In this document: one piece after another, positions 9,799 through 18,448 of the stretch
How positions within the stretch are numbered: the first letter of the stretch is position 1
Layout of the letters: each line of letters begins with the position of its first letter
DNA from: Streptomyces sp. A3M-1-3
Lineage (GTDB): Bacteria; Actinomycetota; Actinomycetes; Streptomycetales; Streptomycetaceae
Assembly: GCF_024213665.1 (NCBI RefSeq)
Contig: NZ_JANAVP010000016.1
Location: forward strand, 102,438 to 166,437
Reading direction: 5' to 3'
DNA length: 64,000 nt
The notes under the pieces: model-generated
The model's database searches: none
What the model saw: the letters and a program-made list of their open reading frames with translations, nothing else
Told to the model about the DNA's origin: nothing
Translations under genes and position numbers: made by a program

Positions 9799-12192
9799 TT
9801 ACGAAACCACCGCCGGATCAGCGGACTTGGTGATCCGCTCCACGTTGCCTTCGTCACCCACGGCGATGCCTCGCCGCTTGGAGATGTACACCGCGCCGAT
9901 GATGACGAGGATGGCGAGCGCCGCCACCACCGCCCGGACGCCGGGACTGGCGTCGTCGCCGTAGCTGAACTGCACCACCGCCGGAGCGATGAGCAGGGCC
10001 ACCAGGTTCATCACCTTGAGCAGCGGGTTGATCGCGGGACCCGCCGTGTCCTTGAACGGGTCACCGACCGTGTCGCCGATCACGGTCGCGGCATGGGCCT
10101 CGCTGCCCTTGCCGCCGTGGTGGCCGTCCTCGACGAGCTTCTTGGCGTTGTCCCACGCGCCACCGGAGTTGGCGAGGAACACCGCCATCAGCGTGCCGGT
10201 GCCGATCGCGCCCGCCAGGAACGAGCCCAGTGCGCCCACCCCGAGCGAGAAGCCCACCGCGATGGGGGTGAGCACGGCGAGCAGGCCGGGCGTCGCCAGC
10301 TCGCGCAGCGCGTCCTTGGTGCAGATGTCGACGACGCGCCCGTACTCCGGCTTCTCGGTGTAGTCCATGATCCCGGGGTGCTCGCGGAACTGCCGCCGCA
10401 CCTCGTAGACCACGGCTCCGGCGGACCGCGAGACCGCGTTGATCGCCAGCCCCGAGAAGAGGAAGACGACCGCGGCGCCCAGGATCAGGCCGACCAGGTT
10501 GTTGGGCTGCGAGATGTCCAGGCTCAGGCCCATGTCGCCGGCCTTGGCGCCCACCTCCGCGACCGCCGTGGCGATGGCGTCGCGGTACGAGCCGAAGAGC
10601 GCGGCCGCGGCGAGCACCGCGGTGGCGATGGCGATGCCCTTGGTGATCGCCTTCGTGGTGTTGCCGACCGCGTCCAGGTCGGTGAGGACCCGGGCGCCGG
10701 CGCCCGTGACGTCGCCGGACATCTCGGCGATGCCCTGCGCGTTGTCGGAGACCGGTCCGAAGGTGTCCATGGCGACGATGACGCCGACGGTGGTGAGCAG
10801 GCCGGTGCCGGCCAGGGCCACCGCGAACAGCGCCAGCATGATGGACGTACCGCCGAGCAGGAACGCGCCGTAGACGCCGAGGCCGATCAGCAGCGCGGTG
10901 TAGACGGCGGATTCCAGGCCGATGGCGATGCCCGCGAGCACGACGGTGGCCGGGCCGGTCAGCGAGGACTTTCCGATGTCCCGTACGGGGCGCCGGTTGG
11001 TCTCGGTGAAGTAGCCGGTGAGCTGCTGGATGAGCGCGGCGAGGACGATGCCGATGGCGACCGCGACGAGCGCGAGGATCCGCGGGTCGCCGTCGTGCGC
11101 CCGGACGGCGACGTCGGTGATGCCGTTCAGTTCGGCGTACGAGGAGGGCAGGTAGACGAAGACCGCCACCGCGACCAGGGCGAGGGAGATCACCGCCGAG
11201 ATGAAGAAGCCCCGGTTGATGGCGGTCATCCCGCTGCGGTCGGAGCTCCGGGGCGCCACCGCGAAGATGCCGATCATGGCCGTGACCACGCCGATCGCCG
11301 GAACGATCAGCGGGAACGCGAGCCCGGCGTCACCGAACGCGGCCTTGCCGAGGATCAGCGCGGCCACCAGGGTCACCGCGTACGACTCGAAGAGGTCCGC
11401 CGCCATCCCCGCACAGTCGCCGACGTTGTCGCCCACATTGTCGGCGATGGTCGCGGCATTGCGCGGATCGTCCTCCGGAATGCCTTGCTCGACCTTGCCG
11501 ACCAGGTCGGCGCCGACGTCGGCGGCCTTGGTGAAGATGCCGCCTCCCACACGCATGAACATGGCGATCAGCGCGGCGCCGAGGCCGAAGCCCTCCAGCA
11601 CCTTGGGAGCGTCAGCGGCGTAGACGAGGACGACGCAGGAGGCACCGAGCAGGCCGAGGCCCACCGTGAACATGCCGACCACGCCGCCCGTACGGAAAGC
11701 GATCTTCATGGCCTTGTGTGCGACGGCCGTCAGATCCTTTGCCGGTTCGCCTTCCGCGGGAGTCGCTTCACGCGCGGCTGCTGCCACGCGCACATTCGCC
11801 CGTACGGCCAGGCGCATGCCGATGTATCCGGTCGCCGCCGAGAAAAGCGCGCCGACCAGGAAGAATGCCGAACGCCCGGCCCGTTGCGACCAGTTGTCCG
11901 CCGGGAGCAGGAAGAGCAGGAAGAACACGACCACGGCGAATACGCCGAGCGTGCGCAACTGCCGTGCCAGATAGGCGTTGGCGCCTTCCTGGACGGCTGC
12001 CGCGATCTCCTTCATCTTCTGGGTGCCTTCGCCGGCCGCCAGGACCTGGCGGACCAGCAGCTGGGCCACGACCAGCGCCGCGAGGGCGACGGACGCGATG
12101 ACGATCACGATGAGGCGGTTGTCGTCAGTGAGAACCGCTGCTGCGAGGGTTGAGGGGTGGTCTTGCTGGTGAGGGGTGAAGAGCCCCGTCAT
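9799..12192 (-). CDS. hppA: K+-insensitive membrane-bound proton-translocating pyrophosphatase
   Basis: Couples hydrolysis of PPi to H+ export across the cytoplasmic membrane. The 797-aa product has about 16 transmembrane helices. It carries the substrate-site motif DVGADLVGKVEQ and the Asp-rich NVGDNVGDCAGMAADLFES. The VGNTTKAITKG segment has Lys where K+-dependent enzymes have Ala, which marks the K+-independent class. The ATG at 12192 follows an ideal AAGGAGG at six bases. It is monocistronic. Confidence 0.97.
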   Translation of the reverse strand: MTGLFTPHQQDHPSTLAAAVLTDDNRLIVIVIASVALAALVVAQLLVRQVLAAGEGTQKMKEIAAAVQEGANAYLARQLRTLGVFAVVVFFLLFLLPADNWSQRAGRSAFFLVGALFSAATGYIGMRLAVRANVRVAAAAREATPAEGEPAKDLTAVAHKAMKIAFRTGGVVGMFTVGLGLLGASCVVLVYAADAPKVLEGFGLGAALIAMFMRVGGGIFTKAADVGADLVGKVEQGIPEDDPRNAATIADNVGDNVGDCAGMAADLFESYAVTLVAALILGKAAFGDAGLAFPLIVPAIGVVTAMIGIFAVAPRSSDRSGMTAINRGFFISAVISLALVAVAVFVYLPSSYAELNGITDVAVRAHDGDPRILALVAVAIGIVLAALIQQLTGYFTETNRRPVRDIGKSSLTGPATVVLAGIAIGLESAVYTALLIGLGVYGAFLLGGTSIMLALFAVALAGTGLLTTVGVIVAMDTFGPVSDNAQGIAEMSGDVTGAGARVLTDLDAVGNTTKAITKGIAIATAVLAAAALFGSYRDAIATAVAEVGAKAGDMGLSLDISQPNNLVGLILGAAVVFLFSGLAINAVSRSAGAVVYEVRRQFREHPGIMDYTEKPEYGRVVDICTKDALRELATPGLLAVLTPIAVGFSLGVGALGSFLAGAIGTGTLMAVFLANSGGAWDNAKKLVEDGHHGGKGSEAHAATVIGDTVGDPFKDTAGPAINPLLKVMNLVALLIAPAVVQFSYGDDASPGVRAVVAALAILVIIGAVYISKRRGIAVGDEGNVERITKSADPAVVS

Positions 12193-12386
12193 TCGTCCTC
12201 CTTGACGTGATGAGCTCAAGATGTGGACGGATTGTAGGGAGCCGCACTAGATCAAAACAGAGCGCGGTAAACGGAATTGGCCTTCACTCGCTCCTCAGCA
12301 GAAGATCGCGCCTCACGAGTACCCCCCGAAAGCGGTAATGGGGCAAAAGCATTGACGACCGGTGAATGATCTAGATAAATGAAAAA

Positions 12387-12405
12387 GGCCCTGCTCAGCA
12401 GGGCC
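12387..12405 (-). terminator. Rho-independent terminator of the bldG operon
   Basis: On the minus strand GGCCCTGCTGAGCAGGGCC forms a near-perfect hairpin followed directly by TTTTTC, just past the stop at 12456. It is one of the few classical U-tailed terminators in the window. Confidence 0.85.
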
Positions 12406-12455
12406 GCGATGGAGGTCGGACAGAGAAAGCAGAAAGTTGCAGAAAGAGGTTTGAA

Positions 12456-12887
12456 TCAGGGAAGGGGGTGACTGGGGGGCTTCGGCCAGCTCATCCGGAT
12501 CAGGCCGCCGAGTTCACCGGCGCTGACCTCGACGTCGTCGACGAGCCCGCTGATGACGGCGAGGCCCATCTCGTCCTCGCCCTCGGCGTCCGCGTCGTCG
12601 GCCCCGCCGTGCGAGCCGGGCGCCGCCCCCGACGGGCCGGGCACTTCGTCGCCGACCTCGATGGAGAACACCTTCTCCTCCTCGGTCAGCACGACCCGGA
12701 CAGGGGCGGTCACACCATGACTGCGGTGCAGCCCGACAGCACGGGAGCAGGCCTCGCCGACAGCGAGCCTGACCTCGTCCAGCACGGCCTCCTCCACCCC
12801 GGCGCGGCGCGCCACGGCGGCCGCCACCAGGCGGGCCGTCCTGACATGCTCGGGCAGAGCGCTGAAGCGGAGTTCAACGGTGGCCAT
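12456..12887 (-). CDS. Anti-sigma factor, RsbW/SpoIIAB-like ATPase fold (BldG partner)
   Basis: The product is a 143-aa HATPase_c_2-type protein lying 83 bp downstream of bldG in the same operon, matching the 'orf3' partner of S. coelicolor BldG. It has the N-box region DEVRLAVGEACSRAV and a G1-like EDEMGLAVISGL segment. The Asn that binds Mg2+ in SpoIIAB-type kinases is replaced (EACSRA rather than EAxxNA), so kinase activity is doubtful even if nucleotide binding persists. An acidic loop (about residues 85-110) separates the halves. The ATG at 12887 follows GAGGGGG. Confidence 0.9.
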   Translation of the reverse strand: MATVELRFSALPEHVRTARLVAAAVARRAGVEEAVLDEVRLAVGEACSRAVGLHRSHGVTAPVRVVLTEEEKVFSIEVGDEVPGPSGAAPGSHGGADDADAEGEDEMGLAVISGLVDDVEVSAGELGGLIRMSWPKPPSHPLP

Positions 12888-12970
12888 GCGATCCCCCTCA
12901 GACGTACGGGCGTGCGACTCAGGGGGCCCGGGCTCAGAGCCCGGCCCCCTGCTCTTCCTCCGGCAAGCCG

Positions 12971-13324
12971 TCAGTCGGTGGCCGCGACGGCTTCGTCCAC
13001 CGAGGTGTGGATCGGGAACACCTTGGTCAGACCGGTGATGCGGAAGATCTTGAGAATGCGCTCCTGGTTGCAGACCAGACGCAGCGAGCCCTCATGGGCC
13101 CGGACACGCTTGAGTCCACCCACGAGCACGCCGAGTCCGGTGGAGTCGAGGAAGTCCACGCCCTCCATGTCGACAACCAGGTGGTAGCTGCCGTCGTTCA
13201 CCAACTCGACCAACTGCTCGCGCAGCTTGGGCGCGGTATACACATCAATCTCGCCACCGACCTCAACGACCGTACGGTCGCCACCGGGGCCGGACACATT
13301 GCGAGTCGACAGGGACAGGTCCAC
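12971..13324 (-). CDS. bldG: Anti-sigma factor antagonist BldG (STAS domain)
   Basis: The product is 117 aa, a single STAS domain of the SpoIIAA/RsbV type controlling aerial development and antibiotic production through phosphorylation. The phosphorylatable Ser lies in FLDSTGLGVLVGG (Ser61 here). The protein is about four residues longer than I recall for S. coelicolor BldG, owing to SGPGG near residues 11-15. The GTG start at 13324 follows GGAGGATCC. It is divergent from the helicase gene, with about 80 bp shared as promoter region. Confidence 0.96.
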   Translation of the reverse strand: MDLSLSTRNVSGPGGDRTVVEVGGEIDVYTAPKLREQLVELVNDGSYHLVVDMEGVDFLDSTGLGVLVGGLKRVRAHEGSLRLVCNQERILKIFRITGLTKVFPIHTSVDEAVAATD

Positions 13325-13406
13325 GGATCCTCCAGCACCTTGCTATCGAGCGGCGCCCCCCAGGGGCATCCCCCATCCGAGGGCGGGGGACGGATTGGCA
13401 GCCGCG

Positions 13407-15860
13407 ATGGCATTCAATCACTTACCAGCGGGCGTGCACGACGCCTTGGGACCATTGTCCTTCACGCCAGTGACACACTCGGTGCCGATGGCCAACAATC
13501 ACCGCCCCGGTCGGAGCACGGAGACCACGGGCACACGCCCCTCCCCCAGCACCGTCCTGGACCGGCTCGCCAAGGGAGCGAACCGGGCTGCGCGCATCAC
13601 TCATACGGAGCACTTGCCCCCGCGAGCGGGTCGCCATGCAGTCTGGCCCGATCGCATCCGGCCGGAAGTGATCGCAGCCATCCAGGCGGCCGGCATCGAG
13701 CACCCCTGGGCACACCAGGCTGCGGCCGCCGAGCACGCCCTCGACGGCAAGTCGGTCGTCGTCGCCACCGGCACCGCCTCGGGCAAGTCCCTCGCGTACC
13801 TGGCGCCCGTACTGTCCACCCTGCTCGACGGCGCCGAGGCCCCGAACGGGCGGGGGACGACCGCGCTCTACCTCGCCCCCACCAAGGCCCTGGCAGCCGA
13901 CCAGCGCCGCGCCGTCAGGGCCCTGGCGGCGCCCCTGGGCACCTCGGTCCGGCCGGCGGTCTACGACGGCGACACGCCGGTCGAGGAGCGCGAGTGGGTC
14001 CGGCAGTACGCGAACTACGTCCTCACCAATCCGGACATGCTGCACCGCGGAATACTGCCCTCCCACCCACGCTGGTCCTCCTTCCTGCGCGCGCTGCGCT
14101 ATGTCGTCATCGACGAGTGCCACACCTACCGGGGCGTGTTCGGCTCGCACGTCGCCCAGGTGCTGCGCCGGCTGCGCCGCCTCTGCGCCCGCTACGGCTC
14201 GAACCCCGTCTTCCTCCTCGCGTCCGCCACCGCCGCCGAGCCCGCGGTCGCGGCCGGCCGGCTCACCGGCCTGCCCGTCACCGAGGTCGCCGACGACGCA
14301 TCCCCGCGCGGCGAGCTGGTCTTCGCCCTCTGGGAGCCGCCGCTCACCGATCTGCAGGGCGAGAAGGGCGCCCCCGTCCGCCGCACCGCCACCGCCGAAA
14401 CCGCCGACCTCCTCACCGATCTGACCGTGCAGGGCGTACGTACGGTCGCCTTCGTACGCTCCCGGCGCGGCGCCGAGCTGATCGCGGTCATCGCCCAGGA
14501 ACGGCTGGCCGAGGTGGACCGCTCCCTCCCCCGGCGGGTCGCCGCCTACCGAGGCGGCTACCTGCCGGAAGAACGCCGCGCCCTGGAGCGCGCCCTGCAC
14601 TCGGGCGAGCTCCTTGGCCTGGCCGCCACCACCGCCCTGGAGCTGGGAGTCGACGTCTCCGGCCTGGACGCCGTCGTCATCGCGGGGTACCCGGGCACCC
14701 GGGCCTCCCTGTGGCAGCAGGCGGGCCGCGCCGGACGCTCTGGCCAGGGCGCCCTGGCGGTCCTGGTGGCCCGGGACGACCCGCTGGACACCTACCTGGT
14801 CCACCACCCCGAGGCGCTGTTCCGGCAGCCAGTCGAGTCCACCGTGCTCGACCCGGAGAACCCGTACGTCCTCGCCCCCCATCTTTGTGCGGCCGCCGCC
14901 GAGCTACCGCTCACCGAGACCGACCTCGACCTCTTCGGCCCGGCCGCCGCCGGGCTGCTGCCTCAGCTGGAGGCCGCCAGGCTGCTCCGGCGCCGGGCTA
15001 CGGCCTGGCACTGGACCCGCCGCGAGCGGGCCGCGGACCTCACCGACATCCGGGGCGAGGGCGGGCGCCCCGTCCAGGTCGTCGAGGCTGCCACCGGCCG
15101 GCTGCTGGGCACCGTGGACGAATCCGCCTCCCATACCGCCGTCCACGACGGCGCCGTCCACCTCCACCAGGGCCGCACCTATCTGGTGAAGCACCTGGAC
15201 CTGGAGGACTCCGTGGCGCTGGTGGAGGAGGCCAGCCCGCCGTACTCCACCACCGCTCGTGACACCACCTCCATCTCGGTCCTGGAGACCGACACCGAGA
15301 TCCCCTGGGGGGACGGGCGGCTCTCCTACGGCTCCGTCGAAGTCACCAACCAGGTCGTCTCCTACCTCCGCCGCAAGCTGATCACCGGTGAGGTGCTCGG
15401 TGAGGCCAAGCTCGAACTGCCCCCGCGCACCCTGCGCACCCGCGCCGTCTGGTGGACGGTCACCGAGGACCAGCTCGACGCCGCCCGGATCCACCCGGAG
15501 ATCCTGGGGGGAGCCCTGCACGCCGCCGAACACGCGTCGATCGGGATGCTCCCGCTCTTCGCCACCTGCGACCGCTGGGACATCGGCGGTGTCTCGGTCC
15601 CGCTCCACCCGGACACCCTGCTGCCGACGGTCTTCGTGTACGACGGCCACCCCGGCGGGGCCGGATTCGCCGAGCGCGCCTTCCACACCGCCCGCGAGTG
15701 GCTCACCGCCACCCGCGAGGCCATCGCGTCCTGCGAGTGCGAAGCCGGCTGCCCCTCCTGCATCCAGTCCCCCAAGTGCGGCAACGGCAACGACCCCCTC
15801 CACAAGCAGGGCGCCGTCCGCCTGCTCACCACCCTGCTCACCGGGGCGCCCGAGGACTGA
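13407..15860 (+). CDS. DEAD/DEAH-box helicase with DUF1998 zinc-binding tail (MrfA/Hrq1-like)
   Basis: The product is an 817-aa superfamily 2 helicase. Motif I is TGTASGKSLAY, motif II DECH, motif III SAT, and motif VI QQAGRAGRSG. The C-terminal DUF1998 domain carries four cysteines in CECEAGCPSCIQSPKCGNGN. This architecture is that of Hrq1 and of Bacillus MrfA, a 3'-5' helicase in DNA-damage repair. I chose the ATG at 13407 (MAFNHLPAGV), although its Shine-Dalgarno is weak. It starts divergently from bldG and its 3' end overlaps the convergent TadE-like gene by 23 bp. Confidence 0.92.
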   Translation: MAFNHLPAGVHDALGPLSFTPVTHSVPMANNHRPGRSTETTGTRPSPSTVLDRLAKGANRAARITHTEHLPPRAGRHAVWPDRIRPEVIAAIQAAGIEHPWAHQAAAAEHALDGKSVVVATGTASGKSLAYLAPVLSTLLDGAEAPNGRGTTALYLAPTKALAADQRRAVRALAAPLGTSVRPAVYDGDTPVEEREWVRQYANYVLTNPDMLHRGILPSHPRWSSFLRALRYVVIDECHTYRGVFGSHVAQVLRRLRRLCARYGSNPVFLLASATAAEPAVAAGRLTGLPVTEVADDASPRGELVFALWEPPLTDLQGEKGAPVRRTATAETADLLTDLTVQGVRTVAFVRSRRGAELIAVIAQERLAEVDRSLPRRVAAYRGGYLPEERRALERALHSGELLGLAATTALELGVDVSGLDAVVIAGYPGTRASLWQQAGRAGRSGQGALAVLVARDDPLDTYLVHHPEALFRQPVESTVLDPENPYVLAPHLCAAAAELPLTETDLDLFGPAAAGLLPQLEAARLLRRRATAWHWTRRERAADLTDIRGEGGRPVQVVEAATGRLLGTVDESASHTAVHDGAVHLHQGRTYLVKHLDLEDSVALVEEASPPYSTTARDTTSISVLETDTEIPWGDGRLSYGSVEVTNQVVSYLRRKLITGEVLGEAKLELPPRTLRTRAVWWTVTEDQLDAARIHPEILGGALHAAEHASIGMLPLFATCDRWDIGGVSVPLHPDTLLPTVFVYDGHPGGAGFAERAFHTAREWLTATREAIASCECEAGCPSCIQSPKCGNGNDPLHKQGAVRLLTTLLTGAPED

Positions 15861-16230
15861 CCGGACCCACCGGAACGGGTGGACCGGCCCTGGCCCGGAC
15901 CGCCGAGGTGAACGGCCCGAAGCCCGCCTCCGCCGTGACGTCCGAGATCTCCCCGTGCACGTGGCACCGCACCAGGCGCGTGCCCTGTGCCCGCGCCACG
16001 CCGGCTGCCTTGCCGCAGGCTCCCTCCGGCCCTTCGATCCAGTGGTCCGCGGCGGCGAGCGCGGCCAGGTCCGCCGCCGCGCCCGCGCGGTGACGGACCA
16101 CCACCGCCTGTCCCATCGCCAGGACGACCGCGAACACCACGCACAGCACGCAGCTGACCACCGCGGCCCACACGGTCGCCGATCCCCGGTCCCCGTCCGC
16201 TCCCGGGCACCGGCCCAGAGCCCGCCTCAC
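15838..16230 (-). CDS. Rv3654c/TadE-like secreted protein
   Basis: The product is 130 aa with a short Arg-rich leader, GSATVWAAVVS and one transmembrane segment, followed by an alanine-rich extracellular part with two cysteines. This is the minor pseudopilin/helicase-secretion-neighbourhood family typical of actinobacterial Tad loci. The GTG at 16230 overlaps the previous stop by four bases. It is the last gene of the tad operon. Confidence 0.8.
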   Translation of the reverse strand: MRRALGRCPGADGDRGSATVWAAVVSCVLCVVFAVVLAMGQAVVVRHRAGAAADLAALAAADHWIEGPEGACGKAAGVARAQGTRLVRCHVHGEISDVTAEAGFGPFTSAVRARAGPPVPVGPVSPRAPR

Positions 16231-16580
16231 GGCCCCACCCCCACTGTGTCCTCGGCCAGCGCCACCGCCTGCGCACTCAGGCGCATCGACAGGGCCGACG
16301 GTCCCGGTGTCGGCGCCTCCACCCGTACCCGCCACAGCTCCCCCTCCCGCTCCACGGCGACTCGCGCACCGCCCGGGGCCGCCGAACGAGCGGCAGCCAC
16401 CACGGCAGGCCCGGCCTCGGACCGGGCTGCCGCCCGGGCCCCGGCCCGCGCCGCGTCCACACACTGGATCTGCGCGGACGCCGCCATCAGCGCCCACACC
16501 AGGGCCATGGCGAAGAGGACCAGCGCGGGCACCACCACGGCCGCCTCGGCGGTCACATAGCCCCGGTCAGAACTGCGCAT
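16227..16580 (-). CDS. TadE-family pilus assembly protein
   Basis: The product is 117 aa. A prepilin-like N terminus (RGYVTAEAAVVVPALVL) has the conserved Glu at +5 of the processed hydrophobic helix, followed by a small extracellular domain. It overlaps both neighbours (14 bp with the pilin and 4 bp with the last gene), indicating translational coupling. Confidence 0.85.
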   Translation of the reverse strand: MRSSDRGYVTAEAAVVVPALVLFAMALVWALMAASAQIQCVDAARAGARAAARSEAGPAVVAAARSAAPGGARVAVEREGELWRVRVEAPTPGPSALSMRLSAQAVALAEDTVGVGP

Positions 16581-16773
16581 CGAGCGCCTTCCCGATCACC
16601 GACTGCAGCGCCGACGAGACCGCGCCGCTGGTGACCACCTTGTAGAGCACCGCGGCGAAGCCACACGCCGCGATCGTCCCCATGGCGTACTCGGACGTCG
16701 TCATCCCGGCGTCCTCACGCGACCGGCTCAGCGCGTCGCGCACTCGCTCCCACACCCACATACCAACCCCCAA
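16567..16773 (-). CDS. DUF4244 protein, probable Flp-type pilin
   Basis: The product is 68 aa: a basic leader, DAGMTTSEYAMGTIAACGFAA, then a single helix and a short tail ending KALDAQF. The EDAGMTTSEYA segment matches Flp/Tad pilin leaders, with cleavage expected before the TSEYA helix. It is the likely major subunit of the appendage exported by the TadA-B-C machine encoded upstream. Confidence 0.85.
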   Translation of the reverse strand: MGVGMWVWERVRDALSRSREDAGMTTSEYAMGTIAACGFAAVLYKVVTSGAVSSALQSVIGKALDAQF

Positions 16774-16808
16774 GAAACATTCATTCGGTCGTCACTCGTT
16801 TGCCGGAA

Positions 16809-17588
16809 TCAGTTGCCGTTCAGCAGGCCGCTCGCCAGACCGATCACCACCGGGGCCACTCCGACCACCAGGAAGGCCGGCAGAAAGCAGAGCCCCACCG
16901 GAGCGGTGATGAGCACGGCGGCACGCTGTGCCCCAGCTGTCGCCGCCCTCGACCGGTCGTCCCGCAGTCCCATGGCCAGCCGGGCGACCGGCTCCGCAGC
17001 CGGCGCGCCCGTGCACGCGGCGCGCTCCAGGCAGCCAGCCAGCGATCGCGCTCCCGGTATCTCCGCCAACCGCCCCCACGCGGCGGCCGGTTCACTGCCG
17101 AGCCGCAACTCCGCCCCGGCGCGGGCCAGACGCTCGCCCACCGGCCCGCCGAGCGACTCCCCGACCACCTCGGCCGCCTCGCGCGGCCCCGCCCCCGCGG
17201 CGAGGCATGCGGCCAGCAGGTCGGCGGCGAGCGGGAGTTGGCGGGCCGCCTCCGCGTCGTCGCCCGCGCCGGCCGGTGGCTTCCGGCCCCGCAGCCATCG
17301 CCGTACGCCCCAGGCGGCGGCCAGACCCACCAGGCAGCCGGCCACTCCACCGACCAGGACATAGCCGGTGACCACCGCGCCCACCGGCGCCGCCCAGCCC
17401 CTCACCCCAGCCGCCCAAGCACGTGGCAGGCCGCTCGACCGCGAGCCGGGGTCAGCCGCGAGCAGCACCGCCAGCCGGCGCCGCATCGCCCGCTCCCGTA
17501 TCCGCGCGGCCAGCGCGGAGCCGAGGCACGCCACAGCGGCAGCGACCGACACCACCACCCCCAGCCTGTGGACAACATCACCGGTCAT
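16809..17588 (-). CDS. tadC: TadC-like type II secretion F domain protein
   Basis: The product is a 259-aa inner-membrane platform protein of the Tad apparatus. It has an N-terminal membrane segment, a cytoplasmic T2SSF domain (LPLAADLLAACLAAGA, then GARSLAGCLERA) and two C-terminal helices. The ATG at 17588 overlaps the TadB stop by four bases. Confidence 0.87.
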   Translation of the reverse strand: MTGDVVHRLGVVVSVAAAVACLGSALAARIRERAMRRRLAVLLAADPGSRSSGLPRAWAAGVRGWAAPVGAVVTGYVLVGGVAGCLVGLAAAWGVRRWLRGRKPPAGAGDDAEAARQLPLAADLLAACLAAGAGPREAAEVVGESLGGPVGERLARAGAELRLGSEPAAAWGRLAEIPGARSLAGCLERAACTGAPAAEPVARLAMGLRDDRSRAATAGAQRAAVLITAPVGLCFLPAFLVVGVAPVVIGLASGLLNGN

Positions 17589-18448
17589 GCGCGCTCCCCC
17601 GCTCGTACGATCCGGCCGGCCCAGAACACCCCGAGGCCCTCCAGCAACCCGCCGACCACCAGGCACCCCAGCCCCGCCGGGGTGTGCAGCAGGACCCCCA
17701 GCGGACCTGCCCCCAGTGCGGTGCCGATCAGAAGCCCCGCAACCGGCAGGAGCGCGAGCACCACCGCCGTCGATCTGGCCCCGGCCAACTGGGCCCGCAG
17801 TTCCTCCCGCTGGTCCCGCTCGGCCCGCAGCGCGGCCTCCAGCCGGTCCAGCCCGGCCGCGAGCCCCGCCCCGCCGTCCACCGACACCCGCCAGCAGGCG
17901 GCCACCCCGACGAGCCCTTCCGCACCCGGCTCCCGCGCCGCCTGCAACAGCGCTTCCGGCACGTCCCCGCCGAACCGCGCCGCGGCCACCACCGCCCCCT
18001 CGGCGCCACCGAGCCCGCCGGAACCGGGGGTGAAACCACGCACCACCGCCCGCAACGCCTGCCCTGGCTGTAACCCCGCGCGCAGCTCCCCCGCCACCGC
18101 CCCGCACAGGGCGATCACCTCCCGGCCCCGCCACTCGCGCTCGCCGGCCCGCTCCCGTGCCCGCAGCCAACGCGCTACGAGAGGCACGGCCAACGCGCCC
18201 CCGATCAGCGGCAGCACCGACTCGCCCACGACGGCGATCAGGGCCCCCACCAGCAGGCAGGCCCACTCCCGCCGCACACGGGCCCGCGCGGCGCCCAGCA
18301 TCCGACCCCACGGAGGACCGGACGTGGCCGGCCCGCCTCCCGAGAGCATCAACGTGGCCCGCCGCAGCGCCTGATCACGCCCGCCCATCAGCCACGCGGC
18401 CGCCCCCGCACACACCGCCGCCGCACAGACCTGCGCGACACCCGTCAC
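17585..18448 (-). CDS. tadB: TadB-like type II secretion F domain protein
   Basis: The product is 287 aa, the second platform subunit. Two helices near residues 60-95, a T2SSF domain (AGELRAGLQPGQALR, VSVDGGAGLAAGLDRL) and two terminal helices (ending LEGLGVFWAGRIVRA) fit the family. The GTG start overlaps the tadA stop. TadB and TadC paralogues normally form a heteromeric platform. Confidence 0.87.
   Translation of the reverse strand: MTGVAQVCAAAVCAGAAAWLMGGRDQALRRATLMLSGGGPATSGPPWGRMLGAARARVRREWACLLVGALIAVVGESVLPLIGGALAVPLVARWLRARERAGEREWRGREVIALCGAVAGELRAGLQPGQALRAVVRGFTPGSGGLGGAEGAVVAAARFGGDVPEALLQAAREPGAEGLVGVAACWRVSVDGGAGLAAGLDRLEAALRAERDQREELRAQLAGARSTAVVLALLPVAGLLIGTALGAGPLGVLLHTPAGLGCLVVGGLLEGLGVFWAGRIVRAGERA

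Noticed and set aside
9586..12153. Long plus-strand frame over hppA
   Set aside because: Same artefact. The His/Asp/Gln/Arg-rich composition is the reverse complement of transmembrane codons.
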